Of a stretch of DNA of 5,855 nt, positions 4,788 to 5,855 are shown one piece after another. The stretch's first letter is position 1, and every line of letters starts with the position of its first letter. The translations under genes were made by a program, and so were the position numbers. Below the pieces are notes generated by a model. It was given only the letters and a program-made list of their open reading frames with translations. It had not been told where the DNA came from and did not search any database. This DNA is from an uncultured bacterium (GTDB lineage: Bacteria; Acidobacteriota; Thermoanaerobaculia; Multivoradales; JAHEKO01): the NCBI GenBank assembly GCA_938016625.1, contig CALILB010000058.1, positions 1 to 5,855 on the forward strand. Reading direction: 5' to 3'.

Positions 4788-5855
4788 TCAATCGATCACC
4801 TGCGATTTGAAGATACGCAACTCGTAGCTGCAGAAGCCGCCGACACCAGGCCCGGTCGAGCGAAGGAAATAGAAGGTGCGACCGTCTGCGGAGAGCGAGC
4901 CGGCACCCTCGTGATGGTCGCCGTCATACCAGGTGAGCGCTGGGAAGATGCCGATATCGACAAAGCCGCGCAGAGACGGCCTGGCCTGGTGCACCGTAAG
5001 TCCTCCTCCCCTCGTCGTGGTGAAAAGGAGATTTCCCTGGGCCGTGAACATCGGTTGGTAGTCGAGGCCGTCCTTCCGGTTGAGACGTGAGCGCCGCAGG
5101 CGTCCCCAGGCCCGGTCGTCTATCGTCTTCCACCGGCGCGCGCACCAGAGCTCGAAAGCGCCGTCTCCCGGTGTGGCGTTGAACGCCTCGTTTGTCGCCC
5201 GGGAGACGCAGAGACGTCTGTTGTCGGGTGAGATGGTCGGCGTGTCCACACGCACGCCGCGGGCATTGATGGTCCCCGGCAATCGGATCGCATCCCCCCA
5301 GCCGATGACCTGCCCCTCCCCATCGCGCTCGAGGTGCGCTACCCAGATCTTGACCGTTGGCGCCAGAAGACCCTGCCGGTTCAGCTCGAGCTCCTCGCGC
5401 GAGAAATACAGCGATTCCCCATCGAAACTACGCACCGCAGCCGCCTCACTGCCCATGACGCGACAGCCTTGGTAATGAGAACAGGGCAGCGTGACATCGT
5501 CGCACTCGTCGGGTTCAAAGACGTCCGGGGTCTCCGCGTTGCATCCACACACTATCGACTGGTGGAGGCAGGGCAGATCCAGGGAGCCGGAAAAGCGCTC
5601 ACTTGGGGCGGGCTCGAAGGCTATCGGCTGTTGCCAACTCCCCGACAGCCACGCAGCGAAGTAGATGTCGAAGTTGTCTCCATGGCTGCCAACCCCCACC
5701 GGTCCGATCTCGTCACAGGCAAGGATTGGAAACAACTGGTGGTCACCGTTCCAGTACACAAACCAGAGCCCGTCCCCGGTAGGGTCGATGGCCGGCATAT
5801 CGGTCCAGCCGCCATCGACATTGACCGGGTACGGCAGCTGTTCCGGCTCGCTCCA
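4788..5855 (-). CDS. PD40/TolB-like beta-propeller protein, cysteine-rich, 5' end outside window
   Basis: The reading frame is open to the right edge, so the 355 visible residues are the C-terminal part and the true start lies outside; the methionine at 5798 is internal. Numbering from the edge, repeated PD40-like blades are seen near 18-35 (TDMPAIDPTGDGLWFVYW), 136-153, 204-218 (DTPTISPDNRRLCVS), 265-282 and 316-333 (EGAGSLSADGRTFYFLR). The fragment begins WSEPEQL, typical of a blade end. At least five blades are therefore visible. Between the first two lies a stretch with six cysteines (96, 103, 105, 118, 125, 131), and four more are elsewhere. This suggests a secreted or periplasmic protein with disulphides, but the signal peptide, if any, is not in the window. 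PD40 proteins bind partners or glycans and are rarely enzymes. The function is not identifiable. It precedes the dehydrogenase gene by 21 bases. Confidence 0.82.
   Translation of the reverse strand, partial: WSEPEQLPYPVNVDGGWTDMPAIDPTGDGLWFVYWNGDHQLFPILACDEIGPVGVGSHGDNFDIYFAAWLSGSWQQPIAFEPAPSERFSGSLDLPCLHQSIVCGCNAETPDVFEPDECDDVTLPCSHYQGCRVMGSEAAAVRSFDGESLYFSREELELNRQGLLAPTVKIWVAHLERDGEGQVIGWGDAIRLPGTINARGVRVDTPTISPDNRRLCVSRATNEAFNATPGDGAFELWCARRWKTIDDRAWGRLRRSRLNRKDGLDYQPMFTAQGNLLFTTTRGGGLTVHQARPSLRGFVDIGIFPALTWYDGDHHEGAGSLSADGRTFYFLRSTGPGVGGFCSYELRIFKSQVID

Noticed and set aside
4188..5090. 300-residue open frame on the plus strand
   Set aside because: It runs antisense across the junction of the dehydrogenase and PD40 genes, both of which have clear family motifs, and shows no recognisable motif of its own.

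Overview
The window is GC-rich, densely coding bacterial DNA with seven protein-coding genes. Two of them run off the ends. I see no RNA genes, insertion sequences or CRISPR arrays. The gene content (a molybdenum-hydroxylase FAD subunit, an SCP2-type thiolase with a DUF35 partner, an FabG-like reductase and a PD40 beta-propeller protein) fits an environmental, metabolically versatile bacterium such as a member of Myxococcota, Desulfobacterota/Binatota or Acidobacteriota. That placement is a guess from style, since no phylogenetic marker is present.

Layout. Positions 1-228 (minus) hold the first 76 residues of a CoxM/XdhB-type FAD-binding subunit of a molybdenum hydroxylase. A 170-bp divergent intergenic region (229-398) follows, with three related 10-bp half-sites that look like a regulator-binding region. 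Positions 399-2773 (plus) form a tight three-gene operon: short-chain dehydrogenase, SCP2-type thiolase, DUF35 (Zn-ribbon/OB-fold) protein. It ends in a 25-bp convergent junction with a hairpin over the last stop codon. Positions 2799-5855 (minus) form a second tightly spaced set, transcribed from the right edge leftwards: a cysteine-rich PD40 beta-propeller protein (5' end outside the window), a zinc-independent quinone-oxidoreductase-like dehydrogenase and a membrane-anchored alpha/beta hydrolase.

How the genes may work together. The plus-strand trio supplies the last two chemical steps of a beta-oxidation-like cycle: oxidation of a 3-hydroxyacyl-CoA to a 3-oxoacyl-CoA, then thiolytic cleavage. 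DUF35 is the likely obligate partner of the thiolase. The same gene types occur together in the benzylsuccinate (bbs) pathway of anaerobic toluene degradation, and thiolase-like/DUF35 pairs act in steroid side-chain breakdown. The divergent molybdenum hydroxylase gene suggests, but does not prove, a pathway that also hydroxylates or reduces an unusual (perhaps aromatic or heterocyclic) substrate. The minus-strand set has no recognisable joint pathway.
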